NCBI GenBank assembly: GCA_958298945.1 | Contig: OY282610.1 | Location: 25,878,233 to 25,942,232, forward strand | DNA length: 64,000 nucleotides | Origin: Atherix ibis | Taxonomy: Eukaryota; Arthropoda; Insecta; Diptera; Athericidae | Reading direction: 5' to 3' | In this document: positions 48,692-61,607 of the stretch, piece after piece | Numbering within the stretch: the stretch's first letter is position 1 | Layout of the letters: each line of letters begins with the position of its first letter | Translations under genes and position numbers: made by a program | Notes under the pieces: model-generated | The model's input: only the letters and a program-made list of their open reading frames with translations | Told to the model about the DNA's origin: nothing | The model's database searches: none

Positions 48692-50530
48692 CTTAGATTA
48701 TAGAAGAAGTGGATAGGCCTCTACACAAAAATTTTGTCCAAATTTTTTTAGCAATACATTTGTAAGAACACACACACCCTGCCCAAATAACAGAAACGGC
48801 GTAAATCAGTAGGGGCCAATTTTAAACTTGGGCCAATCAGTATGCGATTGAAGCGGTTCGTTTAAAACTACGTTCATAAACAAATCGATTTTTTTTAATA
48901 TTGCGGATTTTGTTATTTGATGGAATTAGTTTTGGAAATTTATAGTAAAACAGAATATTCTATTTTCAAATAATATTTATTTTGTTTCTTTCACTATAGA
49001 TAATATATTGAAGCAGAATTATAAAGTGGAAGAGCATATAAAAATATAAATTGCAAAATAGCATGTGATATTATGTTGAAATTTAAACTACACCGTTACT
49101 TAGTAAATTAACTTTGGTCAGCACTTCGGAAAATTTTCACAACACTTTCAGAAGGGCAATTTAAGAAGCCAAAGGACTTGTACGCTATCAAACTGTTTGA
49201 TGTGAATTTTCCTTATAAAGCTGAAAGACAGTCTTCGCAATACAAAGACTTTCATTTTTGAGCGTTTTCCTGTTTCGATGACGGTTACCAGAATTCCTAC
49301 AAAACTTATTTCAATGCATTATAATTTTGTAATTATTTATTTTGTAGTATTAAAACTTACCGTGTGACTCTTCCATATACCAAATACGGAAGAAATGGCA
49401 TTTCTTTCTAATCTGTTCCTGCTCGCTCCTACTTTAATATCTGATCTACAAAAGTGGAACAAGCACACAATGTCGTGACGTGATTCTTGGGAATTCCCGA
49501 TACTGCTGCTGCCACAATCCACTTTTCTCTTAACCATTTATTTTGTGGAAACCTGTAATGTTAACATATGAATATACGATCAACACAGTTAGTTTTTTCA
49601 ATTCAGAATTAACAGAAATTAAAGTATTTCTTGCACTATTAAAAAAATTTGTTTCGTTAAATTTTCTTACACACACTTTACGTATGGCCGACACTGAACT
49701 ATTTTCTGGTAAATATTGAACTGTCAACATCACATTTGTTTACATTTATTGAATAACGAACTTTTCACTTTTTAACCAATTTTTAGACCAAATAAATTAT
49801 TAAAACCATTTCAGCGTATCATAAACTAAAATTTTAATAATTTCTGTAGTAAAAATGAAGTTGTCAACTTACCGAAACAGGGATATTCCCGGCTTCCTCG
49901 TTCCGTTGAATTACCAGCAACGCTTTATAAAACACTTTATTTAATGAAATAAAAACTTCCTATTAAATGTTATTACCAATATAACTATTCATATAAATAC
50001 TTACTTTTTCGTTAATACTTCAAAAAAGATTAAAACCACACTTTCACTTGCATTTTCAGATAAGTGCCAAAATAACCACTTGAAAAATAAAAGTATGCAA
50101 GCATTTCGGTATGCTATCACTTTCATGGAGAAGGGCGTTTTTTTAAAACTCTCCGAAAGTCTCAAAAATTGATATTTACGAAATAAATTTAATTTCAATC
50201 AAATTGAGGCGCTTGATAGATATTTTATTGGTATTTACGAAATAAATTTAATTTCAATCAAAAGATTGTACAAAAAAATGAAAGTTGCCTGTCGTTGTGT
50301 TTAAATTGTATTTTTGTTTGCAATAACTGAGTAAAAATTAATATTAATTATGCTTTTGGAATTCAATAAATTTCTATTGCGAAAACTAGATGTCAGTGGG
50401 TGTCATATCTATATTAAAAAAATGTACACAAAAGTATGCAAGCGTTACGATTTCTCGCCGCTTCTGCAATAATTAAGGCAGAATAATAAAATCGGACGTA
50501 CGAGCCTATCCAGGTATTCTTTAATTTAAG
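48692..50530 (-). mobile_element. P-superfamily-like element copy X3 with the longest THAP remnant
   Basis: Ends CTTAGATTATAGAAG...GGATAGGCC at 48692 and GCCTATCC...TTCTTTAATTTAAG at 50530 are inverted repeats. In the minus orientation it contains two exons of a THAP zinc-finger protein and the internal blocks shared with X1, X4 and the array units. No target-site duplication is visible (flanks GTTTAAAA and GCTGTGGC). At 1839 bp it is too short for a complete P-type transposase. Confidence 0.82.
49361..49940 (-). pseudogene. THAP-domain exons of a P-type transposase (X3)
   Basis: Exon 1 (49940-49873) has lost its start codon (ATG to ATA) and has a stop after KCFIKRCW, but still ends with GISLF at a GT donor. 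Exon 2 (49552-49361) follows a CAG acceptor: FPQNKWLREKWIVAAAVSG, then after a frameshift VCLFHFCRSDIKVG and RLERNAISSVFGIW. Together these cover the whole C2CH THAP module: the two N-terminal Cys, the FP and W positions, the C-x2-H pair and an AVPSVF-like end. THAP domains bind DNA at the N terminus of P-element transposases. No GTP-binding or catalytic region follows. Confidence 0.82.
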
Positions 50531-51027
50531 GCTGTGGCATATTACAAAACACTGAAATGTGTGGTAGTACTATAAGAGTAACAAGATATAATTCGACGAT
50601 AAAATCGTTTGTTGTTGTCATTCGTCGTTAGAATTCTGTGCATTTCCACTAGTTTGGGAAGATTTTGACATTTCAACATTCATTCTTATCTCTTATGTCA
50701 CTCTACACAATTTATTTTGATTACACCAACACCATAAAATATTCGAATTGTTTTTTTAAGCTACTATTTGCAGTGTATACTATGCATTGAAAGACAAAGC
50801 GTCAATGGCAAAGGCGGCGGTCTGGCATGTGCACAAATTCGTCGTATTTTTAAAAAAAAAGTAAAAAAATTTACATAAAATAATATCGAACTATTCACCT
50901 TTCAACTTCTTATAATAAAATATATATCATATATTTAAATTAATGAATGTAAATTTCATAAAATGTGTAGTATTTTTCTAACGACGCCAATGAATGAATG
51001 AGATTATTTGAGTTTGGCAAATAATTT
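50531..51027. other. Spacer between P-type copies X3 and X4
   Basis: No gene or repeat recognised. Confidence 0.55.
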
Positions 51028-51035
51028 ACGTGAAT
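51028..51035. repeat. 8-bp target-site duplication, left (ACGTGAAT)
   Basis: Identical to 52371-52378 on the other side of element X4. Confidence 0.9.
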
Positions 51036-52370
51036 CTTAGATTAAAGAAGTACTGGATAGGCCTCTCCACAAAAATTCTGTCCAACTTTTGTGGCAATAC
51101 ATTCATAGAACGCACACACATGCAATACAACAGAAATGGCGTAAATCATTGGGGGCCAAATTAAAAGTTCAGTATGCGATTGAAGCGGTTCGTTTAAAAC
51201 CATTTTCATATGTGATATCATTTATGCGTAAAGAAGCAGATTTTTTAATATTGCGGGTCTTGTTGTTCGATGGAATTAGTTTTGTAAATATGCAATAAAA
51301 CACAGTATTTTTTTTTTAAATATTTATTTATTTATTCTGTATTTTCATTTTATTTATTTCACTGTATATTATTTATTCTTGGGAATACCGGATGCTGCTG
51401 CCACAATCCACTTTTCCCGCAACCATTTATTTTGTGGGAACCTGTAAAGTTAACATATAAATATACGATCGTAACATTTACTTTTTCAATTAAGAATTAA
51501 TAGAAATTCACGTATTTTTTGCACTATTAAAAAAAATTCGGTTCCTTAAACTTTCTTACACACACTTTATATACACCGGCACTGTACTATTTTATGGTAA
51601 ACATTGAACTGTCAACACCGTATTTGTTTACATTCATTGAATGCCGAACTTTCCACTTTTAAACACTTTTTGCACAAAATAAATCATTCAAAACCATCTG
51701 AACACATTATAAACTTTTTTTTTTTTAATTTCTGAAGTAAAAAACAAAATATTAACTTACCGAAAGAAAGAAATTCCCGGATTCCTCATTTTGTCGGTTG
51801 AGCGGCAATTCTTCATAAAACACTTCATTTTCTGAAATAAAAAATTCGTATTAATTTCTAGCAACAATATAACTACTTATAAATATACTTACATTTTCGT
51901 AAATTCTTCCAAATTGATAAAAACTACACTTTCACTTGCACTTCACTATTTGACACAATAACAACATCAGAAATGATAAAGCTAACCCCCCATTCTCCAC
52001 TTTCATGGTGAATTAAATTTTCAAACTCTCCGAAAGTCTACAAAATTGAGGCGGTTTATATTTGATTGATATTAACGAAATGTTTAATAAACCTAAAATA
52101 GAATTCGATTTCGTATCAAAAGATTGTACAAAAAATAAAAATGACCTATCGTTGTATTTAAATTATATCTTTGTTTCCAGTAAGTGAATTAAAATAAATA
52201 TAAATTATGCTTTTGCAATTAAAGAAATTTACATTACGACACATAGATGGCAGTGGGTGTCATGTCTACATAAAAAGTTTTTGACACTCGTATCCCCCCA
52301 GCAAATATTTGTACACAAAATTGCGTATACATATACGGTAAGGGCCTATCCAGGTATTCTTTAATCTAAG
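51036..52370 (-). mobile_element. P-superfamily-like element copy X4, complete ends and 8-bp target-site duplication
   Basis: The ends CTTAGATTAAAGAA..CTGGATAGGCC are inverted repeats of about 28 bp and are flanked by perfect ACGTGAAT duplications. An 8-bp duplication together with an encoded THAP domain points to the P superfamily. hAT elements also make 8-bp duplications but do not normally encode THAP. At 1335 bp it is a non-autonomous derivative. Its internal blocks are shared with X1, X3 and the array units. Confidence 0.9.
51369..51828 (-). CDS. Two-exon mini-frame encoding the N-terminal half of a THAP zinc finger (element X4)
   Basis: Exon 1 51828-51761 starts with ATG and reads MKCFMKNCRSTDKMRNPGIS, ending FF at a GTAAG donor. 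Exon 2 51441-51369 follows a TTTACAG acceptor: FPQNKWLREKWIVAAASGIP and KNK, stop. The spliced frame is 46 residues. It has the first Cys pair, the G-I-S-F-F-R-F-P motif and the conserved Trp of THAP, but ends before the Cys/His pair that completes the zinc site. It could be expressed, but probably cannot fold as a complete finger. Confidence 0.7.
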
Positions 52371-52378
52371 ACGTGAAT
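52371..52378. repeat. 8-bp target-site duplication, right (ACGTGAAT)
   Basis: Pair of 51028-51035. Confidence 0.9.
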
Positions 52379-54923
52379 ATAAAATGAACGTATACAAACA
52401 TACATTGTGTGGGTGATATAAACGTCATTGGCCTCACGGCGGAATTTCCAATGGATCTGCTTTGATTAAGCATCTTCGCTTCGCGTCGCACAGCCATCAG
52501 ACGCACAGTGTACGTACACACATTGGAATTGCTCATCGAGTATTGTTCTTTATTTGCTGGTGGCGCAATATTCGCCATCTATCTATTCTTTGTGTCCTTT
52601 ATACGAACTGTACGCATGGGGAGTACTATAAAAGTTATTTTCTACAAATTCCTTCTTCAAATTTAATTGGTTAATTTAAAAAGAGGTGTAATCTTAAATT
52701 TTTTATTTTAATAATAAATTGCTACTAATAATAAGCCTTGGTATATTTTTTAATTTTCCATGAATAATAAAAACCATTTTACTTGATTAATTTGATTTTA
52801 ATTGCTAAATTAAAAAAAAAAACTATTTGTATTAAAAATGTTTGTATTTTTTTTTGCTTCCATGAATATTTTCCATTTTACCATTTCTGTATTTTTTGTT
52901 TTAACATTAATGAGTTAGTTTTAGAATAATGAAAACCGTTGGGGCTATATCGTCTCAAACATATTAAATTCACTCACTAGTTTTTAGCATAAAAATAAAT
53001 CGCTTATGAAATAATACATTTTTTATTAATATAAATATTGTAAAATTTTCATTTTAATATTTCAAATATATTTTAATTGAAGAAAAAAATTCGTTTTATT
53101 ATTATTATTATTAAGTTACCGCATTTTCTATGTTGTGTGCTTTTTTTTACAACGAAATTTCCAGGTTATTATAATGTGTGAAAGTCGATTAGAAAATATA
53201 TTCGTACTTACTACGTGTCTTATTTTTATTGGATAGTATCATTTAAAAAAAAATATATAAACACTGACAAAACGTAATTTTCGTATATTTGTGCAATCGT
53301 CAACATCATGATTTGTCACTAAAATAACGAAAATTTTATTGCCTAACATAATGATATCAGCAATAATTGTTTATACCAGTTTTATGAAAATAATAAAAAA
53401 AAAAAACAAGAAAATAATAATAAATCATATTGAATTCTTGATATTAAATTTTATTCGAAAATATAAGCATGTTTTTGTTATTTTAATTAATAATATGGAA
53501 TAAAGTTTTTTATTGCATTCTGCTGGTCAAATTGTAGGATTTTTAAAATTCCATTTGTTATAATAGTACATTCCTAATCGTTATTCTTTCTGCTATTTTT
53601 TATATGAATATTTCTTATATTTTGTACATTTATTTTTTATAATCATAAAACGTAATTTTCGTATTTGAGTTTTTTTATTATCTCTCTTGTTAACGTCACA
53701 TAGAATCACTTTCAAATTGAAATTTTGAAAATTACACATAAATTCAATAAAATATAAATAAATTCAATGTTATTTTATATATTTAAATAAAAAGTTTTAT
53801 CGATTATGGACGATTATTTTATACCAGTTCTTATTATTATTATTATGAAAATATTTTAAATACTTTCATTTTGAACAATAAATTAGTAATAACTTCATAA
53901 AATTAATATTTATTATGTATGAAAATAAATATTAAAAAAAAAGTTTATTTTAAGAGATATTTCTTAAATTTCCTATATTTCTTTCCAAATTTTTAAATAT
54001 CTATTTGATATTTGTGCTTCTTTATTATGTATGCTTTTTGTAAAATGTACAAAATTAAATTGAATTGAATTTGTTAAATAAATACAATTTATTTAAATCA
54101 AAAATTAAAAAAAAAATTATAAAATGCAATAATTTTCGTTAAAACAACAAAATTGTTGATGGTTTTTGTCTTCAATAAATTACTGAATTTACTCAGTTGG
54201 CCGTTATGTAGAAAACGGAAAAACAACTTTTTCACAATTTCGTCTTTGCCCATCGAACACCCATATACCATTTTTACACGTAATAAAATTCCCCTAATGG
54301 AAAAACAACCGTATTTGTGTGTGCGTACGTATTCGGCGAATTATTTTTATACCAGCTCATTAGTGACGGCAAAGCGAAGAGACACGACATCATATTTCGG
54401 ATTTGATAAAACTAGCCAATGATAATCTTATACCAATTTGTCGAATTCGAATTTTATGTTAAAATGTCATAAACGTAATAACGTTGGTCGAGAAAGGGAC
54501 AAATATTATTAGAAATTCATTAATTTCAGGGATTCAGCGACGCACACCAGTCAGACTTATCAATCCAATCAGTTTCTTTAATATTTAAAGTTGTGTGCGT
54601 GTCATCGAATTTCTTACAGGTTGTTACACTTGAAAATCAATGTGACAGTTTGTTGAGAGATTAGATTTTATACCATTCCATAATTCGACCAGACAAGTGG
54701 TTTAAATTCGTGTGTGTGGTAATTCGCTGCCATTACTGTGTCACCAGTTTCTGACAGATCATAAGTGTGACGGACCTGCTAATAATACCGAGTACAATTT
54801 AAGACGCGGCAAAATAATTAATTTTATTTAATTTTTTTTTTATTTGTGCTATATTGCATTGATATTTGTAATAGCCTATAGCTAAATCAGTTTAAATAAT
54901 TAATAAGAGAGACAATATTAAGA
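52379..54923. other. Intergenic region and 5' flank of Arf102F
   Basis: 52379-52680 is less AT-rich and unassigned. 52680-54130 is extremely AT-rich. 54480-54923 should hold the Arf102F promoter and 5' UTR; I cannot fix the start site. Confidence 0.55.
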
Positions 54924-56501
<1,578 letters not shown>

Positions 56502-56517
56502 TGAAACCTTGTCGATA

Positions 56518-56523
56518 AATAAA
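56518..56523 (+). promoter_or_regulatory. Candidate poly(A) signal of Arf102F
   Basis: AATAAA 17 bases after the stop codon. It is unusually close; further AATAAA hexamers near 56711 and 56757 are alternatives. Confidence 0.25.
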
Positions 56524-57919
56524 TAATTGACTTAAGAACTTTTTATATTACTACACTATAGTTATCATTACAATAACAAATATTATAATTATTATTAATA
56601 TTATTTTGTTACTTAGAAAACGATATAATATGCAATGTTCTATGTAATTTTGATTATTGTTTATATTTTTGGTATTGAACTTTTCAATTGATCAGATAAA
56701 AAAGTATACAATAAAAAAACAACAAAAACAAAATAATATACCATAGAAAATTTTTAAATAAATATTAGTCAAATAAAAAGAATATCAAACGATATAAAAA
56801 ATATTATAGGTTCATTTACACTAATATAAGCAAATTTAAAAATGAAAACATTTCGCAATATTTAAAAAAAAATTCCATTATTTAAAATTTTCTAAATCTA
56901 TTGATTATATTAAAATTTTATTATTTTAAATAATTATAAATTATCAATTTGTATTTGACAAAAAAAGCCGGGAAAGCAAAATTTTATTCGTATTTGCAAG
57001 CAATTAGATCTAAAATTTTGTTATATTTTTAGTGTCCACGTCAACTCTGAATCATCAGATCAACATATAGAACATACAAATTTAAAATCCATACACACTA
57101 ATAATTTAAGTTAATTTGAAAATAAAAACATTTCGCAATAATATTTATGAAAATGAAATTGTTCATTTTGTAAAGTTTCTCTAAATCTGTATAATATTTC
57201 ATATTTTTTTATTAATATTGAAAATAATCAAACTATACATTTAAAAAATTAGTGTAAATTTTTCGTATTTTATAAAAAATGGTAGAAAGATTTTGTGCAA
57301 CATATTTAAAAAAGCCCTCTTCAAATCTGGCAGTGGCTTATTGGATGTACTTTTCTTAATGCAAGTCATTAATTTGGAAAAAATATTTTTTTTTAAACTG
57401 AAAAGGCAAACGATATGAATAAAAGTATATATGATAAAATAAAAAAGAAAATAGAAGTTTAATTAAAATAAATAAATATTAACGTTTTGGTTTTTTTCTC
57501 CATTTTTTACTCACTTTCTCCAATCGATGGTGTATATTTTTATTTTTCTCTTTGTATTTGCTTTCTTGGGGCGGAATTTTTTTTATACATAAAAAAAGAA
57601 TAAAATTCATTATTTTCGAATGATATTTTTATTACATTATAAATTTTTACAATTGTTTTATCAATTAAGCATAAGAATTTTTACTTAGAAAATATTTACA
57701 ATATGTAATAGTGTATTTAGTATAAAATTAAAATTATAAAGAAAAACTAAAATTGTGCGTACATATATTTGTTATGAGTTATCAGTTGATTTATTCAATA
57801 CGAATAGTATCACATTTGAGAAAATATAGTCGCAATTTATGGTACCTGAGAATTTAAATGCTATATTTTTTATTTTCTGTACAGCATATTTATCGGTACA
57901 TATTTAACAATTAGAATGT

Positions 57920-57925
57920 TTTATT
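57920..57925 (-). promoter_or_regulatory. Candidate poly(A) signal of Dus4
   Basis: AATAAA on the minus strand about 40 bases beyond the stop codon. Confidence 0.35.
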
Positions 57926-57963
57926 CTAACAAAATATAGTCCAAAAATTAAAATTAGACTACA

Positions 57964-59302
57964 TTAAATATCAAATATTGTCATGCCCATAAAATCAAGT
58001 TTTCCATGATGATCATTACTATTGTTTTCGTTCATATTTTCGTGTTGACAAAATTCATCAAAAAACTTTCCATTATTTACTGCCGTCGAGTTTTTTGATC
58101 CTTCCTTTTGTTGTGAATTATTTGTCGTATCTTTGTCACAGGATTTCTTCAGATAAGCCTCACAAAGTACCGAGTCGTAATCACATAAGATATTCTTTTC
58201 CATTTGGCACGTACTATTCGCTTGTGGTGCAATTTGAAAATTTTTTTCAAGAAACTCGAAAATTTGATCTTTTTTAGTAAAATTATTGAAAACTGCCCGT
58301 TGTCTTTTTCGCATTAGTTTTTCCATCATAAAGGTGAGATGATGATGGAAGCATTGGAATGCTAATCGATCTTGAGCAGAATATGCCAAATCTAACCAGT
58401 CTCGTACGCACTGTAGTGTTGTTATTTGTGACCCTGTGAATAATGAAGGATTTGATAAAATACCCCTTGCTGCCATAATACCATCACAATTCGTAATTGA
58501 GTATAATGCATTAGCATCATTTAAACTCTTGACATCACCATTCGCTATAACAGGTATCTGTAGCGATTTTTTTATTTCGCTCATAGAAATAGCATCGATG
58601 GGTTCAGAAGATTTTTGCCATGGTGTTCTAGCATGCATTGTAAGGAAATCTACTCCACATTTTTCCAATTGCCGACAAAGATCAACTGTTGTAGATACAT
58701 CCCTTTGCAGAAGTCGCATTTTTACAGAACAACTGAATGTTTGTGGCATGTTTCTTCTTATTGTATGGACAATATCATATATTAAATCGGGATTTTTTAA
58801 CATTGCACAACCATAGCCAGAAGTTACTGCCCATCGCTGTGGACATCCGCAATTCAGGTCGACACCATCAGCAAACGGGTAAATAAGCTCCGTTGCTATC
58901 AACATATCAATAGATTTTTTCGCAGCAAATTGTACTATCAACGGTGTATCACCTTTTAATGTGGATATTTTATGGACAATTAATATTATTTAAAATTTTA
59001 AAATTTATTACTACTCACCGGCATTTGTTGTGAACTCATTTTGGCGGGCATTCTGACTCTGACAAAACGAGTCTGCCATAATCATTGGTGTAAAGCATAT
59101 ATCCACATTGTAGCGCCTTAATAAGGTTCGAAACTCCAATCTATAATATTTCCGATAAAAATCAATTTGATTTTCTCTTTCAAATTTACTTACTGTAGAC
59201 AACTTACTTACTGTAGCGGACCATGGGCGCACTAGTTCGAATATATTCGTGGTTTCGACGCTTCTCATTGAATAACTCAATTATGTTAACTTTGGGCTTC
59301 AT
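57964..59302 (-). CDS. DUS4L: tRNA-dihydrouridine(20a/20b) synthase, Dus4 type
   Basis: Three exons, 59302-59208, 59140-59019 and 58952-57964, join through introns of 67 and 66 bp to 401 residues. The donor at 59207 (GTAAGTTG) restores the family motif APMVRYSKLEFRTLLRRY; reading through it gives a different frame. Then come DICFTPMI, NEFTTNAGDTPLIVQFAAK, GVDLNCGCPQRWAVTSGYG (catalytic Cys of the FMN reductase barrel), SVKMRLL, TMHARTPWQ (substrate and flavin contacts), IPVIANGDVKS and GIMAARGILSNPSLF (phosphate-binding end of the barrel). A helical C-terminal domain and a low-complexity tail of about 80 residues follow. The enzyme reduces uridines at positions 20a/20b of the tRNA D-loop with FMN and NADPH. 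The tail is longer than I expect for the family. Confidence 0.93.
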
Positions 59303-60015
59303 CGTTTTATTTTATCATCTTATAAATACTAAATATAAATAGTAAAAATATTATAATTATATATTTTCAAGATAAAAACTTAAATGTTGCCACTATTAAG
59401 GCGACATAACATTTTGTTGACATTCTAAAGTTTACTGTCAAACAAACACATCTCATCTCTTAATTTGGCAGCTATAATATTTTGCCAACGTGCAAAAAAA
59501 TAAATACCACCAAACAGTTTTAACATTTACGAGGAAAATTCAAATATGAATTAATAAAATTTATATTTTCTATTGTATTTCGCAAAAATTTCAACCAACA
59601 ATATTTAGTTCTTTATTGTTGAAAATGTATGATCTTTAAAATTATTCTAATTATTTAATATTCTAAATGAAATTGACAATGAAGATCGCAATAAATTATC
59701 ACTGACAAATGTTTAATTACAATAATTAATGACAATATTCCTGAATAATTTACATTTCAGGCCACACAAAAAAATTCAAAAACATCAATCAATAAATATA
59801 TTCATAGGCACAACAAAAAAATTTTCTTCAAATTAATTTTAATTTTTTTATATTTTGACTTTCCAATCTTATAAATTACATATTTTATTAAGTCAAAAAA
59901 AATATTTATTGTATTATATAAATTTGCTATCGAAAGTTTGTACAAGGTTTAAGATGCTATGGAAGTTTTTTTTCTAATAACTTTTAAATTTATAAATGAT
60001 ATATAATTTTTTATC
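59303..60015. other. 5' flank of Dus4, AT-rich
   Basis: Promoter and 5' UTR of the minus-strand Dus4 gene must lie here. No other feature seen. Confidence 0.5.
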
Positions 60016-60019
60016 TTTA

Positions 60020-60480
60020 GCATTATGTATGGAATATGGTGTCGGTCAAATGGTCGCGGCACAAAGGCGAGCTCTTTTAAGCACATATTTCATAATATTT
60101 TCGCTGACTTCTAGTACTATTTCAGCAATTTCGTCTCGAATGTGGCCCTTAAGCATCGAAGTTGTTGGTTTGTTTTCTTTAAGTATTGCCATACGACGGA
60201 AGCGAGAGGGTTCAAATCAGGGGTCGATATCACCACTTTTTGGCACAAGTCGGCCACAACAAATTTCTCTCAAAGCACGAGCTGCGTATGATTTGGCACT
60301 GTTTTCTGGGAACCACATGTTCTGTAGGTCTAATTGATCCAATTTGGATAGAAGAAAGTTTTTCCAAAATGTCCCGACAGATGTCACTAGTTACTGTTAC
60401 AGCATTACCTCAAAGAAATATGGCCCAATGATGCCGCATCATAAAGTTAATATCAGTTGAGGGTTCAATAATTTCCTTGA
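60020..60480 (-). pseudogene. Mariner-like transposase, C-terminal remnant
   Basis: Fragments in different frames: CGIIGPYFFE, LQNMWFPENSAKSYAARALR (family WFQQDGATCHTAR; the second catalytic Asp position is lost), and RDEIAEIVLEVSENIMKY with KRARLC (family C-terminal helix). Several frameshifts and stops. Confidence 0.7.
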
Positions 60481-61132
60481 AAAGTAGATAAATTCCCTAA
60501 AGCAAAAAGGAAAACGAAAAAATAGAAAAATTACCAAAACGACGGGATTACTTCTTTCTAAAAAGTAGTAACATTTTTTGAACACAAAAAAAACCTAAAC
60601 AAAAAACAACAAAAATTCACTGGAAATGGTGAAAAATTCCTAAAGTTAATGAAGATAATTTAATTTCCTTAACAAAAAACAAAACAATTCGCTTCCTTTG
60701 GACCTCAAGAAAAAGGCGCTTATTTTGAGAAACAAAAAACAAGAACAGAAAATTTTAATAAAAGAAGAGAAAATCCACGTGGAATTATATCTAACAGAAA
60801 ATGCTTAATAATATAAAAGAAAGAAGAGGCAAGTTCCTGAGGAAGTTAACCTCGAAAATTACATCTACCCATTTCGAAGAAGATTTTCTTTTACCATCAA
60901 AAACTGGGTTAATTGTCAGACTGCAGTTTATTTGTTGTTTTTTTTGTTGAGTCATGACGACAAAAAGTTTTTGGAGCTAAAAATGCCTACCCGTAGATTG
61001 ATGGGGGCATACTAGACCTTGAAAATAAGTCTCCGTTTAACTTCTTCTGCTGGAAGAACTGTAGATTTGTTTGACAGAAAATTAAACCGGCTTCAACTGG
61101 CTTACTACGGGCCCTAGTGGTGCAATCTAGTT
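60481..61132. other. Unidentified A-rich segment inside the mariner remnant
   Basis: Stop-rich on both strands, with long A-rich runs up to about 60830 and a more complex part at 60900-61130. No terminal repeats recognised. Confidence 0.45.
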
Positions 61133-61340
61133 TCAAACCATACGGCGTCGATGACAGGTACCCGAGCATTCAGCAATACTCTGCCTCACAGCATCATTTT
61201 TTTCAGGTGTACGTTGTCTTAATTGTCGCCCAGTCTCCGCTTTATCTCTCACTGTATGCATATTTTCAAAATTATTCATTACACGTTGAAAATAATTCAC
61301 ATCAATTTCAACACGTTGATGCGGTGTTAGATACTCCATA
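61133..61340 (-). pseudogene. Mariner-like transposase, N-terminal remnant
   Basis: Starts MEYLTPHQRVEIDVNYFQR and continues MNNFENMHTVRDKAET, QLRQRTPEKNDAVRQSIAEC. This matches the DUF4817 N-terminal region with a short internal deletion. It ends at a frameshift. Confidence 0.72.
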
Positions 61341-61411
61341 ATAAATTTGTACGGATCACTCACTAATGCCAACAGACAAATGTAATTTAAACAAAAATGG
61401 CGCCCAAACAA

Positions 61412-61607
61412 AATGAATCTGGAACATAAAAAGCCAAAAATTTCCTTCTTTAGATAGGCAAGGAAATGAATTTAATATTAATGAAAATAATTCTGGATAG
61501 TCAAATTTAAAAATTAAAAAAAAAACCATGCATAATTTTCAACAAACGGCGTATTTGCAGCAGTAAAAAATATACAAAATACAATATTTACTGGAATTCA
61601 ATCATAA
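61412..61607. other. Short spacer between the mariner remnant and the LINE frame
   Basis: AT-rich; may contain the truncation point of the LINE. No other feature seen. Confidence 0.4.

Larger units (their letters stand above)
56502..57963. other. Convergent intergenic region between Arf102F and Dus4
   Basis: AT-rich, no gene. A motif of about 20 bp (AAAACATTTCGCAATA) recurs at about 56843 and 57126, suggesting a weak internal duplication. It should contain both 3' UTRs. Confidence 0.55.
60016..61411 (-). mobile_element. Mariner-like (DUF4817/DDE_3) transposon remnant split by unrelated sequence
   Basis: On the minus strand the N-terminal part is at 61340-61133 and the DDE_3 part at about 60480-60020. 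Between them (60480-61130) is A-rich sequence that does not read as transposase. Terminal repeats were not found. Confidence 0.7.

Noticed and set aside
48692..50530. P-type copies as hAT elements on the basis of 8-bp target duplication
   Set aside because: The encoded THAP landmarks fit the P superfamily better; no BED finger or hAT dimerisation motif was seen.
52462..52674. Overlapping 70-residue frames on both strands next to X4
   Set aside because: No domain, opposite-strand symmetry, and no neighbouring exon.
54153..54422. 89-residue plus-strand frame upstream of Arf102F
   Set aside because: No recognisable domain and no splice link to Arf102F; AT-rich chance frame is likely.
59150..59280. 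Continuous 89-residue frame as the real N terminus of Dus4
   Set aside because: It reads through a GTAAGT donor and an acceptor. Splicing 59207-59141 restores the conserved APMVRYSKLEFRTLL motif, which the read-through frame lacks.
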